The position numbers and the translations under genes were made by a program. From positions 69,867,995 to 69,931,994 of the forward strand of contig NW_026262690.1 of the NCBI RefSeq assembly GCF_021869535.1: 64,000 bases of DNA, given 5' to 3'. Positions within the stretch are counted from its first letter, which is position 1, and the number at the start of each line of letters is the position of its first letter. The notes below the pieces were generated by a model. That model was not told where the DNA came from, made no database searches, and saw only the letters and a program-made list of their open reading frames with translations. Of the stretch, positions 49,901-59,400 are shown in pieces. This DNA is from Mytilus californianus (lineage: Eukaryota; Mollusca; Bivalvia; Mytilida; Mytilidae).

Positions 49901-50387
49901 TTGACTTTGGTGATAACTATTTCTTCTTATTTTATATTTAGTAGGTATATTTATTTATTAACATATTCATCCTCGTTCAAAGGTAAGTCAAATATATAAT
50001 TAAAGACCAAAAATATTAAGTTGTATTTATGGTATTTTTAATTTGTTCTGTAGTCTTTGGTAGTGTGAGGTGGTGAAGCTACCAACTGACTGCTCAATAC
50101 TGTCATAACCACAGAGTGTATTTTACCATATTTCTGGCATCATTATCCATACATAAATTTCCCAGTGTACTTAAAATGACATCAACACTCTTGTTATCAG
50201 TATCACTTTTCTGTAGTATTTGAAGAATCTTCGGGATACCTCCGTTTTTCAACAGATAGCTTATCCCTTCTTTGGTTTTCAGCACATTTTTACGGATTTC
50301 AACAAGACAGTTAAATACTCCGTTTTCTGAAGAATTGTCCAGTTTCAATATGAGTTTCTGGATTGTTTTTCTTGCTTTTTGGTCCAT
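37110..50387 (-). CDS. ARMC5: Armadillo repeat-containing protein 5 (ARM repeats + BTB)
   Basis: Six exons on the minus strand: 50387-50127, 45826-45796, 42425-42239, 41242-41102, 40613-38478, 37962-37110. All introns are GT..AG, every phase joins, and the total is 3609 bp or 1202 residues. Residues 1-355 are armadillo-type helices (NGGIPKILQIL; RCSRTLANLALTKEN; TVRLLVSNNRQ; QSITVINRLSNQPNFR). About 370-700 is a Ser/Asp/Glu-rich linker with a basic SKRRKL patch near 686, a possible nuclear signal. 705-919 is a second helical region. About 1025-1130 is a BTB domain. That order is the ARMC5 signature. In mammals ARMC5 is a CUL3 adaptor that promotes degradation of the RNA polymerase II large subunit; the same role here is inferred. 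It is longer than the mammalian protein (about 930-940 residues), mostly through the linker. Confidence 0.88.
37963..38477. other. ARMC5 last intron, 515 bp
   Basis: GT..AG intron on the minus strand; AT-rich, no repeat or exon recognised. Confidence 0.6.
38478..40613 (-). CDS. ARMC5: ARMC5 large exon: ARM repeats, acidic linker, helical region
   Basis: 2136-bp exon with acceptor TTTTTTTTTCAG and donor ATG/GTAAGA. It encodes residues 207-918. ARM helices run to about 355. Then comes a low-complexity part with many Ser-Pro pairs (SPLSTVSYYSPKSNSESSGE; CGSPEKCESPMASSP) and an acidic run (SCESEDDELEDENS). The exon ends in helices such as RAARILSRLAKNPLCFEKLL. The Ser-Pro sites suggest proline-directed phosphorylation; this is inference. 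Confidence 0.9.
41102..41242 (-). CDS. ARMC5: ARMC5 exon 4
   Basis: 141 bp, one ARM-type repeat (LLVSNNRQMEKLLLDDVV, then LAKHLSDSEEEVKHSILRTI). Acceptor GAATTTTAG, donor GTAAG/GTAAG. Confidence 0.88.
41243..42238. other. ARMC5 intron 3
   Basis: 996-bp GT..AG intron, AT-rich. A (GACA)-like microsatellite lies at about 42140-42175. No element recognised. Confidence 0.6.
42239..42425 (-). CDS. ARMC5: ARMC5 exon 3
   Basis: 187 bp encoding HVFGESKTESIQNRCSRTLA, NLALTKEN and TLGKLLQSTKTKENILTYSR. The donor is AG/GTACAA: an earlier GT (at 42243) would break the frame into exon 4, so phase decides for 42239. Confidence 0.88.
42498..42996 (+). mobile_element. MITE-like element with about 125-bp terminal inverted repeats
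   Basis: The left arm 42498-42630 (GTTGTGCTGTAACACCACTG to CAGTGGTAGTCGTTGG) is the reverse complement of the right arm 42868-42996. Between them is the mussel core repeat (GATGTGGTATGATTGCCAAT, then CACCGTACGGCCTTCAACAA). It lies in ARMC5 intron 2. It shows that the widespread core fragments elsewhere in the window come from an inverted-repeat element. Confidence 0.88.
43015..44870 (+). mobile_element. Pearl-like tandem-unit element C
   Basis: Composite in ARMC5 intron 2, antisense to the gene. It starts with a GCTCCGCAGGGCGCAGC hairpin and ATACGACCGCA (43037-43047). Next come about four units of 110-120 bp (TTTAATTTTGGACCC and TTAGATTCAGCATATCAAAG), a 35-bp microrepeat (43865-44054), then units of about 150 bp (GGCCCCTAATTCC; CCCCCAAAATCAATC). 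It ends with GGACGACGCCGGACGACGCC and a terminal hairpin closing on TGCGGTCGTAT (44859-44869), the inverse of the 5' motif. Best-preserved copy of the family of element B. Confidence 0.88.
43865..44054 (+). repeat. 35-bp minisatellite inside element C
   Basis: Unit TTTCTTGCTATTGCGCAATA followed by CTGTGCAATTGAAGA, about five copies. Each carries the palindromes TTGCGCAA and TTGCACAA. Element B has only one such unit (35521-35557), so this block expanded after the two elements diverged. Confidence 0.85.
45000..45215 (-). repeat. Mussel core repeat, minus copy
   Basis: Reverse complement of the core in 42498-42996: AGGCCGTTAGTTTTCTCAAT, TTGAAGGCTGTACGGTTGCC, TTGTCTCATTGGCAATCATA. The long terminal repeats are not present. 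Confidence 0.8.
45435..45671 (-). other. GC-richer open block of unknown nature in ARMC5 intron 2
   Basis: A 78-codon minus-strand frame in sequence richer in GC than its surroundings (TTGCTTGGCCAAGCCCCTCT; GGAGAGGCGAAACCAAGG). It is not needed for ARMC5, whose flanking exons join in phase without it. It has no acceptor in a fitting phase that I can see. More likely part of an interspersed repeat than an exon. Confidence 0.35.
45796..45826 (-). CDS. ARMC5: ARMC5 exon 2 (31-bp microexon)
   Basis: The minus strand reads TATTTCTTATTCAG then the exon, then GTATGG. It encodes VRRSSGIEII plus one base. This restores the frame between exon 1 (phase 0) and exon 3 (phase 1) and completes an ARM helix, so the microexon is required. 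Confidence 0.8.
46080..46145 (-). mobile_element. Penelope-like or retrozyme-like terminal motif
   Basis: On the minus strand: TCCTGAAGACGCCACCGTAA, then GTGGCGAAAC, then ATGTAGATC and AATAAAG. The CTGAAGA + stem (GCCAC/GTGGC) + GAAAC layout resembles the hammerhead-type motifs carried by Penelope-like retroelements and retrozymes. There is one extra base before the stem and I could not find the third stem. Confidence 0.4.
46790..48682 (+). mobile_element. Pearl-like element D, interrupted by another element
   Basis: In ARMC5 intron 1, antisense to the gene. Units carry GGCAATAACTCC-AATAAGGAGTC at 46879, 47059, 47886, 48059 and 48363. The 3' end has ACGACAACAGACGACGATGA and the hairpin AGCTCACTTGG..CCAGGTGAGCT (48648-48679). 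About 47170-47870 is an insertion of another family. The 5' hairpin is not recognisable. Confidence 0.75.
47170..47870 (-). mobile_element. GGGGCATTAGCTA element nested in element D
   Basis: Starts AAAGGGGCATTAGCTACGAG. Over about 690 bp it matches, in reverse complement, the element at 54239-55205, including GTTCACATGAA, TGGTTAATTAGATGGCATCT and TCACATGAATTTGAA-type words. The second terminal repeat is lost in this copy. Confidence 0.75.
48870..50126. other. ARMC5 intron 1, gene-proximal part
   Basis: AT-rich. A block at 49520-49620 (CTGGGACTCCTTCCTGCAAC; GTGTGCTCTGAAGCTGTC) is GC-richer and may be a repeat fragment. No exon is needed or seen here. Confidence 0.4.
50127..50387 (-). CDS. ARMC5: ARMC5 exon 1 with start codon
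   Basis: ATG at 50387-50385, then MDQKARKTIQKLILKLDNS and the first ARM repeat (YLLKNGGIPKILQILQKSDT; DVILSTLGNLCMDNDARNM). 261 bp, ends in phase 0 at ATG/GTAAAA. No other in-frame Met lies further upstream in the exon. Confidence 0.88.
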
Positions 50388-50684
50388 GACTATTGTAAAT
50401 GGGCAAATGGGGAGGATATTTCATGAGGCAGCAGTTTTTTGTTGATCTTCGGTTTTTTCATTGATTATCTCCCCTACCAAGATCTGACATAAGCCCAAAA
50501 AATTACCTATATTAAACCATAGAAAGAACGTAATTGTAAAAAAATCATTCTAAAAAGCTTATCATCTCAAAGTTCATAGTGATTATATATTGAAATGTGT
50601 AGGGTTTATGCATGCCAGTTTCATGTTTGCAGAATAGTCCTTTGCATATCAAAATTAATTTATTTGCAGATCCTCATCCTTATC

Positions 50685-50715
50685 AGAGACATATATGTGT
50701 ATATATGTCTCTGTC
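50685..50715. repeat. Short palindrome
   Basis: AGAGACATATA..TATATGTCTCT hairpin about 300 bp upstream of the ARMC5 start codon. Confidence 0.5.
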
Positions 50716-50833
50716 CTTATACATGTATATACTTTATTTTTAGTAAATATTCTTTCATATTTTAACTTATTTAATGCATTCTAACTATTTCACATACAAT
50801 ATCACAATAATAGTAGTTTATCAATGGTGCCCC

Positions 50834-50946
50834 TCTATTCTTATTTTCCACAGGCACTTGTCTCTGAAAAAATACTTATATTAAAGTATATAGGTATTTT
50901 TTTTTTCAGACAAGTGCCTGTTATTTTCCACAAAATAAGAATAGAG
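50834..50946. repeat. Foldback upstream of ARMC5, arms about 43-50 bp
   Basis: The left arm TCTATTCTTATTTTCCACAG, GCACTTGTCTCTGAAAAAAT is repeated inverted at 50892-50946 (TTTTTCAGACAAGTGCCTGT to AAAATAAGAATAGA). It lies about 450 bp 5' of the ARMC5 ATG, in the presumed promoter region. It looks like a small MITE. Confidence 0.8.
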
Positions 50947-52170
50947 ATTGAAAAACATGATATATCAGGTGCAGATCCAGCCATTTTGAAAAGAGGAATG
51001 ACCTCTGAATGTATAAAACAAGTACATCACTGAAGCATTTCAAAATATAATAAATGAGCACCTATATGTTTATACAGTTTCTCATATGTGAACTTGATTA
51101 ATGTAAGCTTACAGAAGGTGGTTGATAGGATACCATTTATGAGAGCCTGACAAACTCTCACCGTGACTGGCCTTATTGTACACAGTGTGGTGATGCTAGA
51201 ACAATGTAAATGACATTGTCATCGTTTCATGACATTGTCCTTTAATTTACTACACTATGGTGCCTGTCTGATTCAAAACATTGATTTTTACAAATCACTT
51301 TCCAGGATAAAATCAAGTAATACATCATATTTCCTTAAAGATGTTATTGTTCAAAGCACTCTTGCCTGCTTTGTCTCTTCTACAACAATTGTTCTTCAGA
51401 CCAAAATTATCAGATTCTGTTCTTTTCAATTGCGTCAAACCCACTTAGAGAGATGTCACAAAATGTTTCTCTAAAGAAAATGAGAAAAGATTTCAGACAT
51501 ACAGCTGCTGTTAAAAAGTTCAGCTTTCTATCAATTTAACAGAATGTGAATAGCAGTGCATAGAAAGTAACAATACTGTCTCTTTTCGAATCTATCCAAA
51601 ACCAATATGGAAAACTATCTAATCATCTCAAATCTAAACAAATTGTGAATATATTCAACAGAGGCAAATATATATCTGACATTAAAAACACATTCCAACA
51701 AGTGAAAATGTCAACCACTGGCAAGATTCAAGAACTGGGAAAAAATTTATTTGTTAAAAAAGTATTAATTTTACTTTTTTAACACATTTCTTTCAGGCTC
51801 CAGTATAAAATTCAGCTGATGTTATTATTCAGGTAATTTGCATTGAAATTAAATTATCTAATAATTACATGATAGCTATTAAATGTTGATGCTTTCAAGG
51901 TTGTAATTTGACCATACTTCAATTGAAAATAATCAAACCAAACATTTTTCAATCTGTTCTTTTTTGCATTGAATGATAAATTAACAACAGATATCTTTCT
52001 ATTTCTCTTATATCTGTCATTCAACTAAACTTATTGCTCAGAAAAAAAATTGAAACCCTGGTTTTAAGAGACCATCTACTTTCAATGTGTGATAATATGA
52101 TGTAAATCTCTATACATGTATTCAATAATAATATAAAAATATTGAGAAATTTATGATCATTATGCTGACA
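50947..52170. other. Intergenic between ECH1 and ARMC5
   Basis: AT-rich. Open frames at about 50.8-51.0 and 51.2-51.5 kb are short and not protein-like. No repeat class identified. Confidence 0.4.
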
Positions 52171-52175
52171 TAAAG

Positions 52176-52745
52176 AAGAGGCTCCTAAGAGCCTGTGATC
52201 AGTTTCACAAAAAAATCTACGACTAAAGTTGATCGTAAGTATACTAAAGTGTTCATGACTTATTATCAAGTTTAGTAGCAAGATTTGTGGGGAAACTGAT
52301 CCTTGATATGCTCACCTGATAAAAATATATCTTGTAACATTTTCACTGTTTACAGTTTGTACCTATCTATTATAGTTCATGAGATATAAGGCAAAAGCTC
52401 AAAAATAATTAAAAATTGTCATGAAATGGCAATTACTCTTTAGGAGTCAACTGATAATTTTGGAGGAAATAAATCTTGATATTGCAATTTTTCACCCTGT
52501 AAGATTTTCTCTTACTTTTATAGTTTTCAATGCATTTTACATTATATTCTATTTATAGACATGGTGGCCATCTTGGTTGATTGACGGTAACAATGAACAC
52601 ACACTCTAGCTAGATACCATAAGGACCATTCAATTGAAGTATGGTTGAAATTGGTAAAGTGGTTTTAGAGAAGAAGTTTACAACCATGACATACTATAAC
52701 AGACAACAACAATGGACACGAAGTGATGGCAATAGCTCTAAAAAT
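52176..52745 (+). mobile_element. Pearl-like element E with a nested foldback
   Basis: 5' hairpin GAGGCTCCTAAGAGCCTGTG, then (after the insertion) TGCTCACCTG, the body with GGCCATCTTGGTTGA, and a degraded 3' end (ACAGACAACAACAATGGACA; AAGTGATGGCAATAGCTCTA). In elements H and I the 5' hairpin continues directly into GCTCACCT. Here about 110 bp (52197-52303) with inverted ends GATCAGTTTC/GAAACTGATC sits between the two, i.e. a later insertion. Confidence 0.75.
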
Positions 52746-53297
52746 CTACTACTTTTAATAAGTTTTTGCATAAATATAAAGATTTTTAAATACCTTCAGA
52801 AATCACAAATATAGTATAAAGAACACCTTTGTTTTGTGCCAAAATATTTTGATTAAGTTTTACAAGAATTGGTATACTGGACTAAAGTTATCCCATGGAA
52901 ACCACAAAGTCTACACAGGATGAAGATAAAACCATATCATGTAGCAACAAAAATTCAAGGCATAAAAATCCAAGCATAGTTTTTCTTTTACAAAATTTGA
53001 TTTCCATAGACTGTTGAATTGCCACTAGAAAACATCAATACCTGCCCACTTGCCAAATAGCAGACCCTTTAAAAGAGTTTTTCATTATATCTTCTCTCTG
53101 TTGAAGTAAAACCTGGTCAATATGTGCAGCTACAGTATTTCTTACCTCAGAACTTACCGGTATTTCAGTATAAGAAAAAATGAGGTCCATATACAAACAA
53201 CTTCTGTCTTGATTATATTAGTAATAATGTTAAATAAATCATCATGAAATTTACAAGAACATAGTATTAATTAAATTATTATCACAGTCACTTTATG
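52746..53297. other. ECH1 3' flank
   Basis: No exon or repeat recognised between element E and the ECH1 poly(A) signal. Confidence 0.4.
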
Positions 53298-53303
53298 TTT
53301 ATT
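53298..53303 (-). terminator. ECH1: ECH1 poly(A) signal AATAAA
   Basis: Canonical hexamer on the coding strand 92 nt beyond the stop codon. Confidence 0.6.
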
Positions 53304-53394
53304 TCATTATATCCAGAATTAAGTCTGGTCCTCTATTAGTATCTATATATAGTCAACTTCTGCTCATATTCAAAATCAATTGTCTATAAATGAC

Positions 53395-53490
53395 TTATAG
53401 TTTTGAAAATTTTGGTTCTTTCTTTTGCATCATTGCTTCTGCAGATTTCATTACATCTTCACTCTGTAGCATTGCCTGGTTCCATAAAGC
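53395..53490 (-). CDS. ECH1: ECH1 last exon with SKL signal
   Basis: Acceptor TTTGTTTTAG. Encodes [20 protein letters not shown] and KKEPKFSKL, then TAA at 53397-53395. The C-terminal helix and SKL match the family. Confidence 0.93.
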   Translation of the reverse strand, partial: ALWNQAMLQSEDVMKSAEAMMQKKEPKFSKL

Positions 53491-56400
53491 CTAAAACAAA
53501 TATGAAAGTTAGAATGTTTCATAATTGTTACATTAGATTATAAAGTTCATATATAGACAACATATTAAAAAAGTCTCCTGTGAATTGAATACTAGGATTG
53601 TTCATTCAAAGTGAAGTTATTTAAGAATTATCTGAATCATAATTTTACAATCATGCATGTACATAATGGACATTTTTTGCTATGGCTTTGTTAATTTTGG
53701 TTCTAATTTATCATATCATATTTGACATATCATTTATCAGTACAAAAATAAAGTTATTGCACCAGGTAATGGGTACATTCAAAGTGAATATACTTGTAGT
53801 TATATACCATCACATGAGTGATTATTCCTCATTATCACTAAAAAAAGCCTATACCTAATCAAAAAATATTTTTTTAAACTGATCAGTACAGTTTAAATAG
53901 AGACTAGAGTTATTTCAAAATTTGTTACCTGATAAAAAAAAAATTGCCATGATCAAACACTTCAACTATGGTCAACTGGTATTTAATTGGCTCCATTTTT
54001 TATTGGAATTAGTTCTTTATATTTATGGTTTCCATAAATTTACTTTTTAAATTATAATTTTTAGTGATCATAACTGTAAATCATTTGTATCAACTCAACT
54101 TAAATTATGGAAATTGTCATTATTTTGATATTTGACTAGATTGTAATAATTAATTAAATGGACTTAATTTTCACTGCAGCCTTATACCAAAAGGATGACC
54201 CACAAAAGTTAATGAAACTTATTTCCAGTGGGGTCCTTTAAGGGGCATTTCAAATTCAAATTCATGTTCACGGATTTGACTCAAATTCTCATATTTGATC
54301 ATCAGATGTATAACATACAAAAACGTATATCCAAACTTCAAAAAGTATGAAATAAAAACAATTAACAATGCATGAACTCCAGAATATATATCAGCATTTC
54401 ATGTGTATTTTAGTCTAGACGCCATCTAATTAACCATCGGGATGACCTCAGAAGAATGCATACGGTCACATAACCCAATATAAATATAAATATAAATAGA
54501 TAGAGACCACGTGCAATTGGATTTTCCATGATCTGTTTGATTTCAAGTTATAGGTTAAACAAGAATGTGTCCATAGTACATGGATGCCCCACAAGCACTA
54601 TCATTTTCTATGTTCAGTTGACCGTGAAATTGGGGTCAAAACTCTAATTTGGCATTAAAATTAGAAAGATCATATCATAGGGAACAAGTGTACTAAGTTT
54701 CAAGTTGATTTGACTTCAACTTCATCAAAAACTACCTTGACCAAAAACTTTAACCTGAAGCGGGACAGACGGACGAACGGAGGAACAAACGGACGCACAG
54801 ACCGAAAAACATAATGCCCCTAAGTGGGGCATAAAAAATAAGTTATTCATCGTTATTACCTGTATAAGAATGATTTTTTATGGCTCCAATCAGTCAACGA
54901 AATGGTTCACCCTTGTTTCACTTTCAATGTTGACATTCTTTTCCTTTTAATAGCTGAGCATGCCTATTACATGCGTAACCCATCTCCACTTAAGGGGTTA
55001 AATTGAAGTTCACATGAACACGGATTCACATGAGGTCAAATTATTCACTTGCAAGTCAGTGCTGTTTTTGAGCTTATTTTGAAAAATTTGGACCAAACTA
55101 ACTGCTTATAACGAAATATTATTTCAAATTTACGCTTTTATTAATACTTGAAACAAAATGAATCGTATTTTGAATTTTTGTCTAACTTGTAGCTAATGCC
55201 CCTTTAATGTTTGAAAAGTATTATTTAGTAAGTTGTTATACTTAAAATTTTAAGCTTGTCCTTAGCACAATTTCAGCATATTCAGAAGTAAAGCAGGTAC
55301 AAAAATGCTTCCAAACTTGAAAGATCTATCATACGAAGACACATTAAAACTCCTGAAATTACCAACACTTAGATATCGTAGACTACAAGGCGACATGATC
55401 GAGACGTACAAGATTCTCAATAACATCTATGATGAAAGGGCATCAAGTGGTATTTTCACATTAAGTAGTGGTTCAACAACAAGAGGGCATTCTTTGAAGT
55501 TAGTCAAGAACAGGTGTAGGCTGGATGTTAGAAAGTATTATTTTACCAACAGAGTAGTGGAAGTCTGGAACAGTTTTCCTGAGACAATTGTAACTGCCAA
55601 AAACGTTAAAACATTCGAACGAAGACTAGATAAATATTGGAAAGAACATCCTATGATTTATGACTACACAGTAGATTACAACTTCACGATCGGAGGTAGC
55701 ACAGTAATCAACAGTGATAGTGACAGTGAAATAGAGCCAAATATAGAGGAGCAAGCTGATCTCCTGCGTTTGGAAACACTTAGGTAGACTTAGGTAGGTA
55801 GGTAGGTATAATAAAAGAACAGAGTTCCTATATCCCCCACCTTGCACATATTTTATATATCCAAGGTACAAGGGCAATAACTAAAATAAGCACTTATTTT
55901 TTGTTCTTTAAAACTTTTTATTAATATCTAAGAGAAATGAAGGCTTCAGAGCAAATGCAATGTGATTTCCATTATAATTAAAATTTCCAAGGGGCATAAC
56001 TCGTTAAAAATATTTGATCAGCACTTATTTTCGAAAGCGTCAAAGACAGTGCTGATATAAAACTATGATATAAGTTTCATAAAATCCTGGCAGTAATTGT
56101 ACACATGAGAACCTGACAATGCAATTTTCCCTATAATCAATATTTCCAAGGGGCCTCACTCTTTTAAAAATAATTGATCTGCACTAATTTTTGAACTTGT
56201 CAAAGACATTGATGATATAAACCTACAATATAAATTTCATAAAAGTCTGGCAAGAATTGTACACATTGGAGCGCTCATAAGCAATTTTCCATAAAATTAA
56301 TATTTCCAAGGGTCATAACTCTTTTAGAAATTATTGATTGTCACTGATTTTAGAATGAAGTTTTATAAAAATCTGGCAAGAATTGTTCACGTGAGAGCGC

Positions 56401-59400
56401 TAACAGGACCGGACAGACGGACAGACTGTGTTTCTATGTCCCCCGCAATGCGTCACGCAGGGGACAATTAACCTTGAGCCATCTAAAATTTATTTCAGTG
56501 CAACTTACTATATGAGAAAGTCCTTCAGGAACAGAATGGTCTCTGGAATATACCATACTAACTTTGGTCCCTTGTACTGCCACTGGACTTTTACTAGCAA
56601 TCAATGATGCTAGTTCTATTGCAGCATTAATCATAGAAGCTTTGTCAGGAAAGATACGACTGCAAAGGAAAGCATAAAATTTTTAAATTAGTCGATAGCT
56701 GAGATTTACATGTTCACCTGACAGGTTAACTAGCACCAGATATGATTTTATCTTTTAATGGCTGTACCTCATGTTGAACTGGTTTGCATTCAAATAATTT
56801 CAGCAATAAAAGATTTAGTTTTTGACTGTATTAAACTGATTAAACTAACTAGAGGCTCTAAAGAGCCTGTGTCGCTCACCTTGGTCTATGTGCATATTAA
56901 ACAATGGACACAGATGGATTCATGACAAAATTGTGTTTTGGTGATGGTGATGTGTTTGTAGATCTTACTTTACTGAACATTCTTGCTCCTAACTATTATC
57001 TCTATCTATAATGAACTTGGCCCAGTAGTTACAGTGGAAACTATTTTGTAAAAATTTACAAAAATTTACAAAATTTATGAAAATTGTAAAAAATTGACTA
57101 TAAAGGGCAATAACTCCTTAAGGGGTCAATTGACAATTTTGGTCATGTTGACTTATTTGTAGATCTTACTTTGCTGTACATTATTGCTGTTTACAGTTTA
57201 TCTCTATCTATAATAATATTCAAGATAATAACCAAAAGCTGCAAAATTTTCTTAAAATTACCAATTCAGGGGCAGCAACCCAACAACATGTTGCCTGATT
57301 GGTCTGAAAATTTCAGGGCAGAGAGATCTTGACCTAATGAACAATTTTATACCATCAGATTTGCTCTAAATGCTTTGGTTTCAGAGATATGAGCCAAAAA
57401 CTGCATTTTACCCTATGTATTATTTTTTTGCCATGTCGGCCATCTTGGTTTGCGGGCAGGGTCATCGGACACATTTTTTAAACTAGATACCCTAATGATG
57501 ATTGTGGACAATTTTGGTTAAATTTGTCTTAGTAGTTTCAGAGGAGAAGATTTTTGTAAAAGATTACAAAAATTTACGAAAAATGGTTAAAAATTGACTA
57601 TAAAGGGCAATAACTCCTTAAGGGGTCAACTGACCATTTTGGTCAAGTTGACTTATTTGTAGATCATACTTTGCTGAACATTATTGCTGTTTACAGTTTA
57701 TCTCTATCTATAATAATATTCAAGATAATAATCAAAAACGGCAAAATTTCCTTAAAATTACCAATTCAGGGGCAGCAACCCAACAACGGGTTGTCCGATT
57801 CATCTGAAAATTTCAGGGCAGATAGATCTTGACCTGATAAACAATTTTACCCACGTCAGATTTGCTCTAAATGCTTTGGTTTCAGAGATATAAGCCAAAA
57901 TCTACATTTTACCCCTATGTTCTATTTTTAGCCATGGCGGCCATCTTGGTTGGTTGGCGGGGTCATCGGACACATTTTTTAAACTAGATACCCCAATGAT
58001 GATTGTGGCCAAGTTTGGTCAAATTTGGCCCAGTAGTTTCAGAGGAGAAGATTTTTGTAAAAGTTTACGGACGACGGACGACGGACGCAGGACGACGGAC
58101 GCAGGACGACGGACGACGGACGCAAAGTGATGAGAAAAGCTCACTTGACCTTTCAGGTCAGGTGAGCTAAAAAGGAGTTTTAATGAAAAATTGACCAAAT
58201 TATTTACAAAGTATGAGTGTGCATATATTTGTATATGTAATTCCGTATAAAAATATCTAATCAGAAAATTTAATATAAGAACAATGTAAGCATGACTGGG
58301 AATGAGTCCTATATTCTGCATGTAACTGAATGCAAATTCACATGTGTACTAAATATCAACTATCCTTCATATTCACTCATTCTAGAATATGCTTATAAAA
58401 ATATAAGCAATCTACAATAATTAAATTGCCTCCTTTCCCAATTACCTTGATAAGCATTTAATGATGACAGTGGCAGATCCAGAAATTTTCATAAGGGGGG
58501 CCCACTGACTTCCCAAGAAGGGGCCCGCTCCCCCTAAATCCGCCTCTGGATGATTAAAATGGCAATAGAAGTAAATTTAACTTCAGCATCAAAAGGACTA
58601 AAATGCAGGTCACTTAGTGTCTGAGAACTGAACTGAAACATAAACTATATACCAGATAATGAAGCAAACAATGTAGGTCAGTTTTACCTACTTTTCACTG
58701 CCGACCTTTTAATATAATCCTTTTGATGTATATCTATTCACCAGGTTATATTTTCAATAATAGATAACTTTTTAAAGTAGCTCAGAATTGAACTCAATAT
58801 AAAACTTAATTCTGACTGAAAACTTTATATGAAAAAATGAAGCAAGTGTGTTAGAGTGAACTTCTTTTTTACAAGTAAAATATAGATAAAATGTCAACGA
58901 GGCAACTCTCTACCAGAGACCAAATGACATAGAAGTTAACAACTACAGGTCACTGTACGGCCTTTAACAGTGAGCAAAACCCATACTGTATGTTTTCCAT
59001 TTGTAAAAATTTTGATTTTTATATAACTTCAGTTTTTCCAATTTGTGTTACTTTAATCCCATTTTACAGATTTTTTTTATAAACAAACATAAAATGACAT
59101 TCCTTTTTTTCCTGTATAGAACAGGGGAAGGATCATCTGATCAACCACATGCAATAGAGATGTATGAATGTTAATGTGAATGTTTACCAAATAACAATTA
59201 TCTATCAAAAGTACTTGCACTTATAATTCTGAAATGAACCTAAACAGAACACTTAACATTTGGTATCGATGGCATTGGGAATAGTACGATCCATATCTCA
59301 CTATGGGGACAATTGTAGGGAATAAGACAAATAAACTTTATTTCACTCATTATTGATATAAGCTATCAGATAAACCGCATTTAGTAAATGATTGTTCTAT

